A stretch of 64,000 nucleotides of DNA from Drosophila pseudoobscura (GCF_009870125.1 NC_046683.1:1178001-1242000); one strand, 5' to 3'. Positions 10,607-20,461 are shown, numbered from the stretch's first letter. The notes: generated by a model not told the origin, from the sequence alone. A program made the numbers and translations.

Positions 10607-11221
10607 GATTAGGGTCTACTGCCCACTCTCTGGCTATCACGTATCTCTCTGGTTGCTACAGAATATCATCATCCAACTCATTTGTGGCATGCCATTGGGC
10701 GGCGAGGGTAAAAGATTTGAAGATGATACCTTTTGAATACTCTACCCCCCACAACTGCGATCAAAATACATTCCTGCACTTTGAATGACAAGCATATAGA
10801 CCTATAGACTATACTCGTTGTGGGACACTCGTTGCAAGATAATTGATCTCGGCTATCTTTGTGAGATACTCGCTATGAGATACTAGTTTTGGAATACTCG
10901 TTATTCCTTTGTATAATTCTAGGAATTATCAAGTGCATCTTTATGCTTACAAATTTATGGAATGGAATTCTATTCTTTTCTAGAACCAGTGTTGATTAAC
11001 TTATTGATGTTGTTTTATATATATTGCATTTTTTATTCATCTAGTGTACATCTTTATCGACTTACATCACAAGGAGGAACTCTAGTTTTTTTTCTACTTT
11101 TTTCCATACTCTCTCTTTTTCCTTCTCTCTCTCCCTCTCTCTCACTTCATTTATTGTGGACTTTCTTCTCACATTTTCCATCTCTTTTTTGTGGACGACC
11201 TTCTTCCGTGCTTTCCTTTTT
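10607..11221. other. intergenic region
   Basis: No gene. ACTCGTTGTGGGA / ACTCGCTATGAGA / ACTCGTTAT words recur around 10810-10905. This is followed by AT-rich sequence and a CT-rich tract (11100-11145). Plus-strand TTTATT at 11032-11037 and 11150-11155 would be poly(A) signals for the minus-strand gene ending at 11222. Confidence 0.4.
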
Positions 11222-12597
11222 CTAGCGTGCTGTGGCGCCCGGCGCCGCACGATAGACACAATTATCGGGATCGACCGTGATGAGCTCTGTTTGATTAGAG
11301 GAAGGTTCCGTTCCGGATTAGCTGTATCGGATCAGGGGTGAATCCTTTTCTTCGACTTACCCTGGGCCACATCCTTGATGCAGCTGCGCTGCGTTCGTCT
11401 GCCGCGCGACTGTCGCCCGTGGCTGTGACGGGGCTTCTCCTCCCGCTGCTCCTCCTCCTCAGAGGTGGAGATGGCAGCCGCTGCCGCCGCCTCCTGATGG
11501 CGCCTCCGTGTCGTGACCTGCACGGCACTCTGGGCACTCTCCGAACGCTCCTGGAGGATGTTCTCGCTGGACGAGTGCTTTGGCGGCCTGCGGCGGCGCT
11601 GTCGCATCCGGCTGAAGCTCTCCTCCCGGATGACCAGGGTGCCCGCCTTGCTGGTCCGCAGATAGTAGCGCGGCGCCCTCTCCACGTCCTGCTCCTGGGC
11701 GTACTCCGGCGATGAGTGGCGCCCACGCGAGAGGCTGAACCGCTCCAAAATGGAGCTGTGGGAGCGCCGGTAGCGCCGCTTCTCTCGCGGCCCTGACGAC
11801 GACGAGTTCGCCGTGGTGGTGGTCATGGTGGTCGTGGATGTGGACGGCGGCGTTGGATACACGGGTAGCTCCACCTCCACCTCCACCTCCTCCTCCTGCT
11901 CGACGAGCGGCTTGGGGGACTCCAGGAATCGGACGCCCCGCAGCGAGCTGGAGCGACGGGAGCTGCCGCTGCCCCAGCCACTGCCACTGCCGGGCTCCCA
12001 GTTGGGCAGCTCGTGGGTGTTGATCTCAATGCAACTGCCGCTGCCCGTGTGAGAATGCTCCCGGCTCCTGCTCCTGCTCGGACTCGGCGTGGCCTCGGCG
12101 ATATGCAGGCCATGGAGGTCGCGTGCCAAGCAGCCGCTCAGATTCGAGGTGGCCGATCTCTTGCGGCGGATCCTCTGCGGCTCTCGCTGTCCCTGTGGCG
12201 GATCGGTGGATCGATAGGTCTGCTCGCTGCCGCTGTGGGCGTCGACTAGAAGGGCGCCCGTGTGGTCGTACAGCAGGATGCGTGGCAGGGCGATGTTGCT
12301 GCAACTGCGGGAGGTGCTCAGCTCCCAGTTCCAGTGCGGGGGCTTGCGTAACTGGAGGCTGAGCAGATTGGCCAGCGGATCGGCATCGGCCTCCTCTGCC
12401 TGTTCCTGCTCCTCGTCTGGGGACTGGGACTGGGACATCCCAAGGCATGGACTGGAACTCTCTCGAGAGGGGGATTCGGATACGTTTAGGGGTCTTCCTT
12501 CCACCTGTTGGCTGTCTGTTGACTGTTTGATCTTCCGCTGGCTCTGATCTTCGCTTCTTCGTTTCTTCGTTGCTTCTTTTGGTTGGCCTCTGGCCAA
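11222..12597 (-). CDS. Ser/Arg-rich protein of unknown function
   Basis: Exon 1 is 12597-11361 and exon 2 is 11286-11222, giving 433 aa. A consensus donor (CCCAGG|GTAAGT) interrupts the long frame. An acceptor after TCTAATCAAACAG joins in phase to ELITVDPDNCVYRAAPGATAR and a stop. Exon 2 has a believable protein-like composition and poly(A) words follow, so I prefer it over the unspliced KSKKRIHP ending. No signal peptide. The N-terminus is basic (KKRRSEDQSQRK), then come an acidic Gln/Glu stretch, a less biased segment around residues 85-120 (PHWNWEL, IALPRILLYDHTGALLVD), Ser/Arg and Gly/Ser runs, a Thr run, and a basic RRRRRPPKHSSSENI region. It looks intrinsically disordered and probably nuclear or cytoskeletal. 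I do not recognise the family. Confidence 0.75.
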
Positions 12598-15013
12598 TTT
12601 ATTGTTTATCCCAACTATGTGTTCACAGTGGACACTCGATGGGTGGATCAGTCTTTTTGGGGGGGCACTACTTTGGCACTTGATTTTGTTTTTCTTTTTT
12701 GGAGTTTTTAAGTTTTGGCTTTTGTTTTTTAAAGAATTTCAAATTCGAATTTTGTTTTCCTCTTATATTGAGCTGTACTTTTCTCGCTTGTTCTGTGTGT
12801 GTGTTCTTTTTATGTGGATTTTACTGTCCTCCTGCCCACGCTTTCAATTATTTTTGGCTTTTTCCTTGCATTCACTCACTTGGCTTCGTTCTCTTTCATG
12901 TTCCTCCCTCCATCTATTTTTAGGTGGAATCGCTCCCTGATCTAGATGATCGCAGCTCCCATTCCCAGTTCCCAGTTGACGCCCCTGGCTCTGCCCCTGC
13001 CCCTGCCACTGCCACTGGCCCTGCCTTACGCCCCACAGGCCTCCACCAAGTGACATTTAAGTGCGTGCCACTGTGCCACTTTTCGCTGCCGCACAACGCG
13101 AACCAAAACAGAGAATTCTGTTGACTCTCTCTCTCTCTCTCTCGCTCTCGCACTCTCTCTCTTTCTTATGCGGATATCTGACGTCCGTCTCGCTCTTTTC
13201 TGTGTGCCCTGCGATCAGCTGAGATTGCTGCCAGCTCCGCTTTTGTCCGCCCGCTAACACGATTCGTTGCCAACTGTTCGGCTTGGCCGCATCTCTGGCC
13301 CGAAGAAACCAAACAGTTTTCCCTCCTCCTCCCCACAACCCATAGCTCCCCAACCACCCAACCCCACCCCTGGCTGATCATATTCAATATACACGGTACT
13401 CAGAGGGGTATATGCGTGGGGGGTAATCGTCCAAGAAGATGTACTCAAGATAGTTCTTAGTTCTTCCTTACATATTATCTTCCAATCCTCGTAAACCCCA
13501 TCGAAATTGGATAATTCTTACAGCCAAACGAAGAAAATTGTAAGGTTTATGGGTAATCGTATTTCATGGTTGCCACACCCAAGCAGACAACACGTCGACA
13601 GGGCTGCTATCTTCTCTCTGTAAACCTTCTCTCGAGCAAGAGATTGCCTGTGCAATGGGTATCTTGTGGTTTCGTATCATAGTGTTATTTGTATTCCTTC
13701 TTGATTTTTGCATATTTCACGCTCTCACAAACGAAGTGAATTTTCGTACAGAAATTGCTGTGTGATTTTCTCCGTTCATGCGGGGCCGTTGAAATATTTT
13801 CCTTTTTGTTTATCTATTCTGAAGCACATCCCTCGCTTTCCCCCCCGCTCATGTCCATCTCCCTGTCCACACACACACACACACACACAGCCCCCAAACC
13901 GAGGAAAACACACACAGATATTTTCTGTTATGTTATTGGGAAATGCCTGAACATACATATGTGGCATCCGTCGGTCGGTTGGTCGGTCGGTTGGCTAATT
14001 TGCTCGACGCTCTCTTCCCATTGCCGACATTCTGCCATTGAAAAATGACAAACAAACAGAAGCAGAAATAACAAGAAAAACCGAAAACCAAAAACCAAAA
14101 AGCAAAATGCAAAGGAAAAACGACAACGAAAACGGAAAAAGAAAAAGAAAAGCCAGCAACGAACATATGTACTTATGTATGGGGAAAACGACATTTCGCA
14201 TATTTTTCATCAGAAACAAATTGGCCCGTTTGGGCTTATCGATGGGCGGCAAACAGAATGGGGGTGGGGGACTTGAGGTCTTGACACTTGTGGATGAGTC
14301 AGCTGGGCGGGCACTTGAGCTATCGAATGGCTATCGATTACCCAAAGGGTGTTGCGCGGGAATGCTGGCACTCGCCGTTCATCCATGGTGTACCATTTTT
14401 GGGACCGTCCGGTATCCATAGTCATCCGTGGATTATGCACTCGATAGCTGATTGGCCGATTGGCTGATTGGCCGTTCAAAACAGATTTTAGGCCTCGATT
14501 TTCTATCGAATGTAACTCTGCCTGAAAATGCACCCAAATGCAAATTCAAATTCAAATTCAAATTCAATTAAATTCGCCTGGTCGCGAGCCCATGGACTCG
14601 TCCGAAATGCAGTAGGGTGCTGTGCCGCTCCAACCTCTGTGGCATGACGTGTTTGGCATTGCAATGCGGATGGGGGAAAAGGGGGCGTGGCAATTATGTT
14701 TGCGGCCAATTTGTTGGCTGGCACGAGGAAATCTAATTTATGTAGCCGCCGACATTGATGCATCGTCATGAGGCGTGAGCGGCAATTAACGGCAACAGCC
14801 CGGGAGTATGCCACAAACTTGCCACACACTCGCCTCTCGGTGCCTCCCGCTGCCGTCCGCGGCCTCTCCCTGACAGTTGCTCGGCTGCTCTCGGACGAAG
14901 CCAAGGTCGGAGCGAAGGGTTATCGCGATTGATAAGTTTCCGCCACAGATTCTTCGCAGCTCGAACAGCTCCTCCGACTTGGGCAATTGAGTAGTTGAGT
15001 GGAAGACAACGCC
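12598..15013. other. intergenic region with promoter-proximal sequence
   Basis: This includes the probable 5' UTR/promoter of the minus-strand gene (12598-13000), CTCTCT and CACACA microsatellites (about 13126-13142, 13868-13890), a GGTCGGTTGGTCGGTCGGTT repeat at about 13970-13993, and an AAATTCAAATTCAAATTC run at about 14541-14565. GATTGGCCGATTGGCTGATT words (CCAAT-like) lie at about 14448-14475. No gene recognised. Confidence 0.4.
14920..14935. promoter_or_regulatory. inverted pair of GATA sites
   Basis: TTATCGCGATTGATAA is an inverted repeat of two GATAA sites about 80-95 bp upstream of the start codon at 15014. The position suits a proximal promoter element. Together with the GATA sites near the minus-strand peptide genes it hints at shared GATA control, but this is inference. 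Confidence 0.4.
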
Positions 15014-15931
15014 ATGAATAGATCCCTGGCCATCATCCTCTTGGTGATAATTTGCTGCGGCAGCCTGGAGCTGCTTCAGGCCCGCTCCGTCCCACTGCCG
15101 GACGGGCCCCACAGGCGATACGTGCGCCGACGGGTGTCACGCAACGACCCCGATCTGGAAATTGTCGAGGTGAGGAACGTGTACTTCGTGCGGCGGCCCA
15201 AGAAGGTGGTGACACACCCAATCGGCGAAGAGGAGATGGATAAGCGCATGCGTTGCGACTTCGAGCCCCATCGCAGTGAATGTGAGTGTTCTAGGGAATC
15301 AGAATCAGAATACCAAACATTTTGTTGCCCCCTCAACAGGCAAGGACCTCGGCGCGATTCCAGCACCCCAACCAACACCCCCCTCCACGACACCGATCAG
15401 CGGTGACTCCATGGATCGGCGGATCCGCTGCGACTTTGACCCCACAGCAGATGATTGTAAGTGGAATGCGGAGCGGGGCAATGAACTCTCGGCTAAGGCG
15501 GTTACCCTTTTCCAGGCAAGACAGCAGCGGCTGGCACACAGCCACCGCCACGAAGCACCACACGTGCCACCACCACAACGAGAAGCACCACACGTGCCAC
15601 CACCACAACGAGCAGCACCACACCAGCCACCACCACAACCACCACAACCACCACGGATTTGCCACTACTGCCCGAGCTGACGGATCCCGAGGAGGTGGAG
15701 GTGGAGGAAGTGGTGGAGGAGCAGACGACCACAGAGGCTGACTACCATCTTCCCGAAGAGGATGACGACTATATAGATGGAGACGAAAAGGGCGATGACG
15801 GCACGGGCCCCGATGCGGATGCGGACGAAGGCGCCACAGACGAACCGGATGAGGAGGACGACTTCGACACTGATCCAGGCGATGGCAATATTGGGCCTTT
15901 GGATGACGACAGCGTTTGGAATTCACGCTAA
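15014..15931 (+). CDS. secreted Thr-rich acidic protein with duplicated exon
   Basis: Three exons: 15014-15281, 15340-15456 and 15516-15931. The introns are 58 and 59 nt and all junctions are phase 1, giving 266 aa. Signal peptide about residues 1-24. Exon 1 ends with MDKRMRCDFEPHRSE and exon 2 with MDRRIRCDFDPTADD. Both are followed by a Cys codon split T|GC across the junction and then Lys, so exons 1 and 2 share a duplicated end. Exon 3 encodes a Thr/Ser/Arg run of the STTRATTTT type, likely O-glycosylated, then a very acidic tail (EVEVEEVVEE, DDDYIDGDEKGDD) ending VWNSR. Poly(A) signal AATAAA at 16043-16048. It resembles secreted mucin-like or matrix proteins in composition only; I do not recognise a family. 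An inverted GATA pair lies just upstream. Confidence 0.82.
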
Positions 15932-17356
15932 TCCAAACGGAAGTCATTCGCCCGCCATACCCGAGTATCTTCCTTGACGTGCGCCTTTTAAGACCCAGCG
16001 AAATTTTATAATTAAGCGCGAAATGCCAGAGAGAACGAGCTCAATAAAATAGCAATGACGGAAGTCGGTGTCTGTCCTAAGCGAGGGGCGATCGATCGGT
16101 AGATTTTCTACATAAATCGTTCACTCTTGTTGCACTTCGGTATCGGTATCAAACGTTCCTTTCTGTCATATATCGATAAACATCGATTACCTTCATCAAC
16201 GCAAGAGATTTCTATGGGTAAATGAACCGTTAATTTATGCCATCGATTCGATATCTATCTATTGGTCCTATAATTAATGTATATATATCTTCATTTTGAT
16301 TGTATTCCATTCTGAATCAAAAAATTGGCTCTGAAACCTCTGGATATCTAATAAAATGCATGAATTACTCATTATAAAATTCTGATTCATCAGTAGCTGT
16401 TTGTTTTGATGTTGTGAGGAATAGAATACATCATACATCTATTCTTTCTTATATGCCTGATGAATCAGTTGTTCCCTCTTGACCTCCCATCGCACATACA
16501 TATCTGAACATCTGTATCTAAGTCGCGAGCTTCTGTCGTATCATATGCAAATTCGCATTCAGCCTATCAAATTCTAAGCATACCCGTACTCTAGCCGTTC
16601 TTCAATGGATTCCCCCTTTTGCTGTGGCCAATTGTTATATAATCGACGCTGTGCCCCGCCATTGTGGGTCAATTCATTTCCCGCCAAGATGAGAGACCAT
16701 ACCAATTGAACGCATCTCGTACTTACAGTCTGTGGACTATATATAGTACTCGTAATCGTGCTCGTATACTCATATTAGTCAGTGCTTCCGGCTACTCGTA
16801 CGAATAGTCGAAAACACGCCTTGAACATGCGCTAGCGATGGAGGATCCCGAGGGAGCTGGGCTCGGCGTTGGGGTTGGGGGGCTATCTTTTTGTCAGGAC
16901 AGCCTTGACCCTTGACAGCCCAGTGTGCCCAGTCGCTGGAAAAGTCGAAAGTATCTGCGTATTTTCGGGGTTCTTGCTTCAAGGGTCTCTCGTACAAGTA
17001 TCTTTGCTCGTTCTTTGTGCTTTTCCCCCTTTGTTGATGCTTAAATCAAGTCACAATTGGGCACGATCTGGCATTATGATTGTTGCCTCTGTCGCAAATT
17101 GAATTACTGGCGGGGAATGGATCGGGGCATGGAATCGAGAAAATGCGAGCAAGTGACGCGCGATGTCGAACAAAAGGCAACCGCTCGTCGGAGTCGGAGG
17201 CGACTGAATAAATTGCCTGGCGATCGAGGAGCCCCAGGTCAGTGCGAACGAGTCGAGTCAACGCTGAGGTTCAGTCTGGTGCCCAAACGCCAAAGGAATC
17301 TGCAATCAAAATAAAAAAACCCAAATCCAAAAATCCAAATCAAATCAAATTATAAA
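15932..17356. other. intergenic region with DRE/CGATA cluster
   Basis: It holds the 3' UTR of the acidic protein gene (poly(A) at 16043-16048), then a cluster of CGATA-type words at about 16088-16255, including an exact TATCGATA at 16171-16178. AT-rich sequence follows. GGATTCCCCC near 16608 resembles a kB half-site. A TATA-like CTATATATAG occurs at 16737-16746. TTCAGTCTGG near 17270 fits an initiator for the gene at 17357, whose A-rich leader (about 17305-17356) precedes the ATG. No other gene seen. Confidence 0.4.
16171..16178. promoter_or_regulatory. TATCGATA (DRE / BEAF-32-type) site with CGATA cluster
   Basis: An exact TATCGATA, with CATCGATT ten bases on, CATCGATTCGATATC near 16242 and CGATCGATCGG near 16090. 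DREF and BEAF-32 bind such sequences at housekeeping promoters and domain borders. The cluster sits between the acidic protein gene and the tandem helix-protein cluster. Function not shown. Confidence 0.35.
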
Positions 17357-17854
17357 ATGAATCACCTGCAAGGATCCCTGCTGCTGGTGTTGCTCCTTCT
17401 GGGAGCTACCGCCCCGACTCCGACCCGGGCGGGGCTCTTCGATTGCGAGGACAAGGTGCCCGGCTTGAGCGATCTGAATGAGAAGATCTCGGAGATTTCG
17501 GGCGGGAGTGGCAGCAGCGAGCACGAGGTTCGGGACTTCTTCAAGAACTTCGGTTGCCACATCAAGGAGGGGGCCAAGAAGCTGGGCGAGAAGGCCAAGG
17601 ATCTGGGCACCGAGCTGAAGGAGGGCGCCCAAAAGCTGGGCGAGAAGGCCAAGGTCCTGGGCAGCGACATCAAGGACCGCTTCGACGGCTTCCGCGAGAA
17701 GCTCTCCAAGGACTCCGTCGAGGAGATGAGCAAAGACCGCGGCTTCCTCGCCAACGTCGAGGTCATAAACCCGGACATCCTCAAAGGCGAACAGCAATGC
17801 GGCCACGGCCACATCCTCGACGCCTTGGGCAACTGCAGCAAATTGAGGAAGTAG
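17357..17854 (+). CDS. secreted two-Cys amphipathic-helix protein (paralogue 1)
   Basis: Single exon, 165 aa. Signal peptide residues 1-25 (ending TRAG). The mature part begins LFDCEDK, then an acidic/Ser/Gly linker, then RDFFKNFGCHIKEG, and then near-perfect 22-residue repeats (KEGAKKLGEKAKDLGTEL, KEGAQKLGEKAKVLGSDI) that form a long charged amphipathic helix like those of exchangeable apolipoproteins, LEA proteins or synucleins. The C-terminus, CGHGHILDALGNC, echoes the Cys-x-D-x-Cys motif of the minus-strand peptides at 3.9-10.5 kb. The C-x(n)-FF-x3-C layout is shared with the genes at 18.6 and 20.1 kb, so this is a tandem family. Poly(A) signal at 17988-17993. Likely a haemolymph protein that binds lipid or membrane; this role is inferred from the helix pattern alone. 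Confidence 0.85.
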   Translation: MNHLQGSLLLVLLLLGATAPTPTRAGLFDCEDKVPGLSDLNEKISEISGGSGSSEHEVRDFFKNFGCHIKEGAKKLGEKAKDLGTELKEGAQKLGEKAKVLGSDIKDRFDGFREKLSKDSVEEMSKDRGFLANVEVINPDILKGEQQCGHGHILDALGNCSKLRK

Positions 17855-18625
17855 ACCCATCTCTGGGTACCCATGGACGGGACGGGACCCTTTGTACATA
17901 TTTTTTAAGCATTGTGAGCGACTTTTTTTTTATTTTATGATTTCCTTTGTCTGTGTGTGTTTTTACCATTATTATTTTTTTTTTATAAATAAAAAGAGAA
18001 AGTGGAAATTCGTCGGAAACATTCAATGGGAGATAATTTCCAGGGGCATTTCCGCCATTTGTTGATGTATTTATCTGTGGGTTTAGAATTTGTTCAGCAT
18101 AACGACAAATGCGTATTATCAAAGACTATACAATACTATATGAGCCCGAGTAGGTAGGCAGCGGGCTCCTTCTATCCACGGGGAGTTAAGGAAAAACCCC
18201 AACATCCTGGGGTGGTATCCCTCATTCGTGCATCTACCTGCTGATTTTGCTCTTCACCTGGTTATCCGCAAAGCTGTTAAAACATCACTATTCTTCAGCA
18301 GAAACTGTGATTCATTTCATATGTCTAATCTCTTTCACATTCTGGATAATTCTCCCTTCTCCATTTCCATTTGCACTTGCCTTCTTTCGCTCCTCAGTTC
18401 TGGTTGGAAATGCATTTCAGTTGCTCGACGACTTTCTCGCAGATCTTGCAGATACCCCACACCCCACACTCGATGGTCGATGGTCGATGGCCGCTGGCAG
18501 GGGCCAGAACTTGGTCAAGTGGCTTTGCCTGGCTGCAAACGGGTTTCAGTCGAGTTTGGGGTCTCAGCGGCGACACACGATCGCCACGACGCTACGACCA
18601 CAGCTGCCACATACCGCCAGTGACG
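17855..18625. other. intergenic region between paralogues 1 and 2
   Basis: 3' UTR and poly(A) signal of the upstream gene (17988-17993), then non-coding sequence. TTTCAGTTGCTCG near 18415 could be an initiator for the next gene. The reading frame of that gene is open upstream to 18371, but that extension has no signal peptide and is probably untranslated. Confidence 0.4.
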
Positions 18626-19186
18626 ATGACTAATCCCCAGATGAACCTCAGCGCTGCCATTGTCGGCTGCCTCTGTTTGTGCCTGTGCCTCGGCCAGCTG
18701 CAGGCAGCGGCCATTCTCTGTGGGTCGGAGGCCAAGTCTCTGGAGGATTTGGATTCGTATTCGGATTCGGATTCGGGAACGACCCCAAAGCCCCCCAGCG
18801 AGGTCACAAAGTTCGTGCACAGCGTTCAGTGCACCTTGGAGAAGGCCAAGCCCTGGATCGAGAACATCGAGAAGGAGGCCAAGCTGCTGGAGGAGAAGGC
18901 CAGGGATGTGACGCGCTCGCTCCTCCAAAGGATCACGCTCTTTGTCAACGTCCTCACGCTGCCCAAGCCGCCCAAGGACAACACCCAGATGGACAAAGAC
19001 CAGGACACCGAGAAGGAAGGCAGCTCCACAATCAGGTCCACCACTGAGGGAGTCACTTCCCCGAGCACTGGGCAAAACGAGGAAGCCACCACGACACCAG
19101 CTCCTCCCACACCCACAAATATCGAGTGGCTGGGAGACGATGCCAACGAGGTCGACAGCGAGGTTCTTCACGGTATGAAGCAGTAG
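18626..19186 (+). CDS. secreted two-Cys amphipathic-helix protein (paralogue 2)
   Basis: Single exon, 186 aa from the Met at 18626; a second Met at 18641 is equally possible. Signal peptide is the Cys/Leu-rich stretch ending about LQAAA. The mature part starts ILCGSEAKSLED, followed by a Ser/Asp run (SYSDSDSGTTPKPP). EVTKFVHSVQCTLEKAKPW then aligns with the F-x4-C segment of the neighbours, and a charged amphipathic helix follows (IENIEKEAKLLEEKARDV). The C-terminal half is Thr/Ser/Pro-rich with an acidic end, suggesting O-glycosylation. Poly(A) signal 19232-19237. It is a diverged tandem paralogue of the genes at 17.4 and 20.1 kb, and the helix no longer shows the regular 22-residue repeat. 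Function unknown. Confidence 0.8.
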   Translation: MTNPQMNLSAAIVGCLCLCLCLGQLQAAAILCGSEAKSLEDLDSYSDSDSGTTPKPPSEVTKFVHSVQCTLEKAKPWIENIEKEAKLLEEKARDVTRSLLQRITLFVNVLTLPKPPKDNTQMDKDQDTEKEGSSTIRSTTEGVTSPSTGQNEEATTTPAPPTPTNIEWLGDDANEVDSEVLHGMKQ

Positions 19187-19615
19187 TTTCTATACCTATA
19201 CTATACCCACTATATACAATATGCATTGGTTAATAAATTATAAAAGTAGTTTAATTAAATGATTACATTTCGAATTTGAATGAACAGTTTTCTGGCTTTT
19301 CGATGAGGTTTCGAGCTCTCAAAATGCCCTTCAGGAATATCTCTCAAAAGTTATCTTTCTCTCTATCTGTCTCTCTCTCTCTCTCATATGTATATGTAAG
19401 CTCCAGCTCCAGCTTTGGCTCTTCTTTTGTCATTTCATGCCATTCCGGTACTTGACTTTCTCTTCTCGTCTTCTGGCCCACAACTTTGTCGTTCATTCTT
19501 GACCAAAAATAAACAATGTTCAGCCGGTTTTTGGTGAGTAAATAAGCTCATCCTCAGTAGAGGAGTGCCCTGTGCCCTGTGGCAGCATCAGTTGCCAGCG
19601 GCCTGTCGGTTGGAA
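19187..19615. other. intergenic region
   Basis: Short spacer with the poly(A) signal of paralogue 2 (19232-19237), a CT microsatellite at about 19360-19384 and CTCCAGCTCCAGCT at about 19400. CCTCAGTAGAGG near 19552 could be an initiator for the small gene at 19616. Nothing else seen. Confidence 0.4.
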
Positions 19616-19828
19616 ATGTTACTACTGAAAACCTGCGGACTCCTGATCTTCGGCGCCATCCTCACGGCCATGGTTGGGTTGGAGGAGGCCCTAGTCTGGT
19701 CGGGCTCCAGCTGTTCGACGCGGGATCATAGCGGCTGCTGCTTCAGTTGGCGGGCACCGGTGCAGCGGGTGAGGCCACCCTGTGCCGCCGCCGCCACCCC
19801 CGCCCAGAAGATCAGACTAGTCGCATAG
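19616..19828 (+). CDS. tiny secreted Cys-containing peptide
   Basis: 70 aa from the Met at 19616. Hydrophobic signal peptide (MLLLKTCGLLIFGAILTAMV...). The mature part is VWSGSSCSTRDHSGCCFSW followed by a basic, Pro-rich segment with a fourth Cys (RVRPPC) and an Ala-rich tail. A C-x7-CC-x12-C spacing could give a two-disulphide toxin- or defensin-like fold. An AATAAA word (about 19834) follows the stop at once. A GTGAGG within the frame could act as a weak donor and change the C-terminus. It lies inside the tandem secreted-protein cluster and is not clearly related to its neighbours. I do not recognise the family. Small size keeps confidence moderate. Confidence 0.55.
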   Translation: MLLLKTCGLLIFGAILTAMVGLEEALVWSGSSCSTRDHSGCCFSWRAPVQRVRPPCAAAATPAQKIRLVA

Positions 19829-20089
19829 CAAAAATAAAGTCACACAGACACACACGCACACACGCACACACACACACACATACACACATTCACAACTTGA
19901 TTGAGATTTATTAATGTTCACTTCATTGCTGGGGGTGGTCTGGGGAGGCGGCGGGGTAGCATAACCGGTTGCCTAGAGCCGTCGCTGTCGCCAGAGACAG
20001 CGCCAGCGCCAGCGCCAGCGCCAGCGCCTGCTTCGCCTCGATTTCGATTTGTAGCTCTTCAGTCGCATTGCCCCACTCAAAGCGTCGAG

Positions 20090-20461
20090 ATGAAATCGTT
20101 TGTGCTGTGCTCCCTGATCGCCCTCTTGCTGATCGATGTGGCGGTGGTCCAGGTGCGGGCCGACTGCGACGAGACCAAGGGCCCGGACGAGAGCGACTTC
20201 AAGCACTTCTTCAAGAGCCTCAGCTGCAAGGTGAAGCAAGGAGCCGAGGATGTGGCCGAGGTGGCCAAGCCATACACTGACAAGATCGGCGAGGGCGCCA
20301 AGGACTTTGGCAGCTCCGTGGCCCAAAAGTACGACGAGCTGAAGCACCGTCTCAGCGACGACACCTCCTCGCCGAAGCCCCCGTCGGCGGTGCCCTTCGA
20401 TGCGCCCACCGAGAAGGTTCCCCTGGCACCCATTGCCCCATCTCATCCGCCAGCTCTGTAG
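20090..20461 (+). CDS. secreted two-Cys amphipathic-helix protein (paralogue 3)
   Basis: Single exon, 123 aa. The start at 20090 gives a signal peptide ending about QVRA. The mature part starts DCDETKGPDE, then SDFKHFFKSLSCKVKQGAED, then an amphipathic helix (EVAKPYTDKIGEGAKDFGSS, VAQKYDELKHRLSDD) and a short Pro-rich tail. It aligns best with paralogue 1 (DFFKNFGCHIKEGA versus HFFKSLSCKVKQGA). TTCAGTCGC near 20057 fits an initiator and would give a leader of about 30 nt. Upstream in-frame sequence with a (GCCAGC)n run (about 19999-20028) is probably not translated. Poly(A) signal 20565-20570. A haemolymph lipid- or membrane-binding role is possible but unproven. Confidence 0.85.
   Translation: MKSFVLCSLIALLLIDVAVVQVRADCDETKGPDESDFKHFFKSLSCKVKQGAEDVAEVAKPYTDKIGEGAKDFGSSVAQKYDELKHRLSDDTSSPKPPSAVPFDAPTEKVPLAPIAPSHPPAL

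Noticed and set aside
15333-15947. 204-codon minus-strand frame rich in His, Pro and Trp
   Set aside because: Antisense of the Thr-rich and acidic exon of the secreted protein. The repeats explain the open frame.
16737-16784. TATA-like CTATATATAG with TCAGTG initiator
   Set aside because: The spacing (about 42 bp) is longer than the usual 30 or so, and no gene starts directly after it. The gene at 17357 has a better initiator near 17270.
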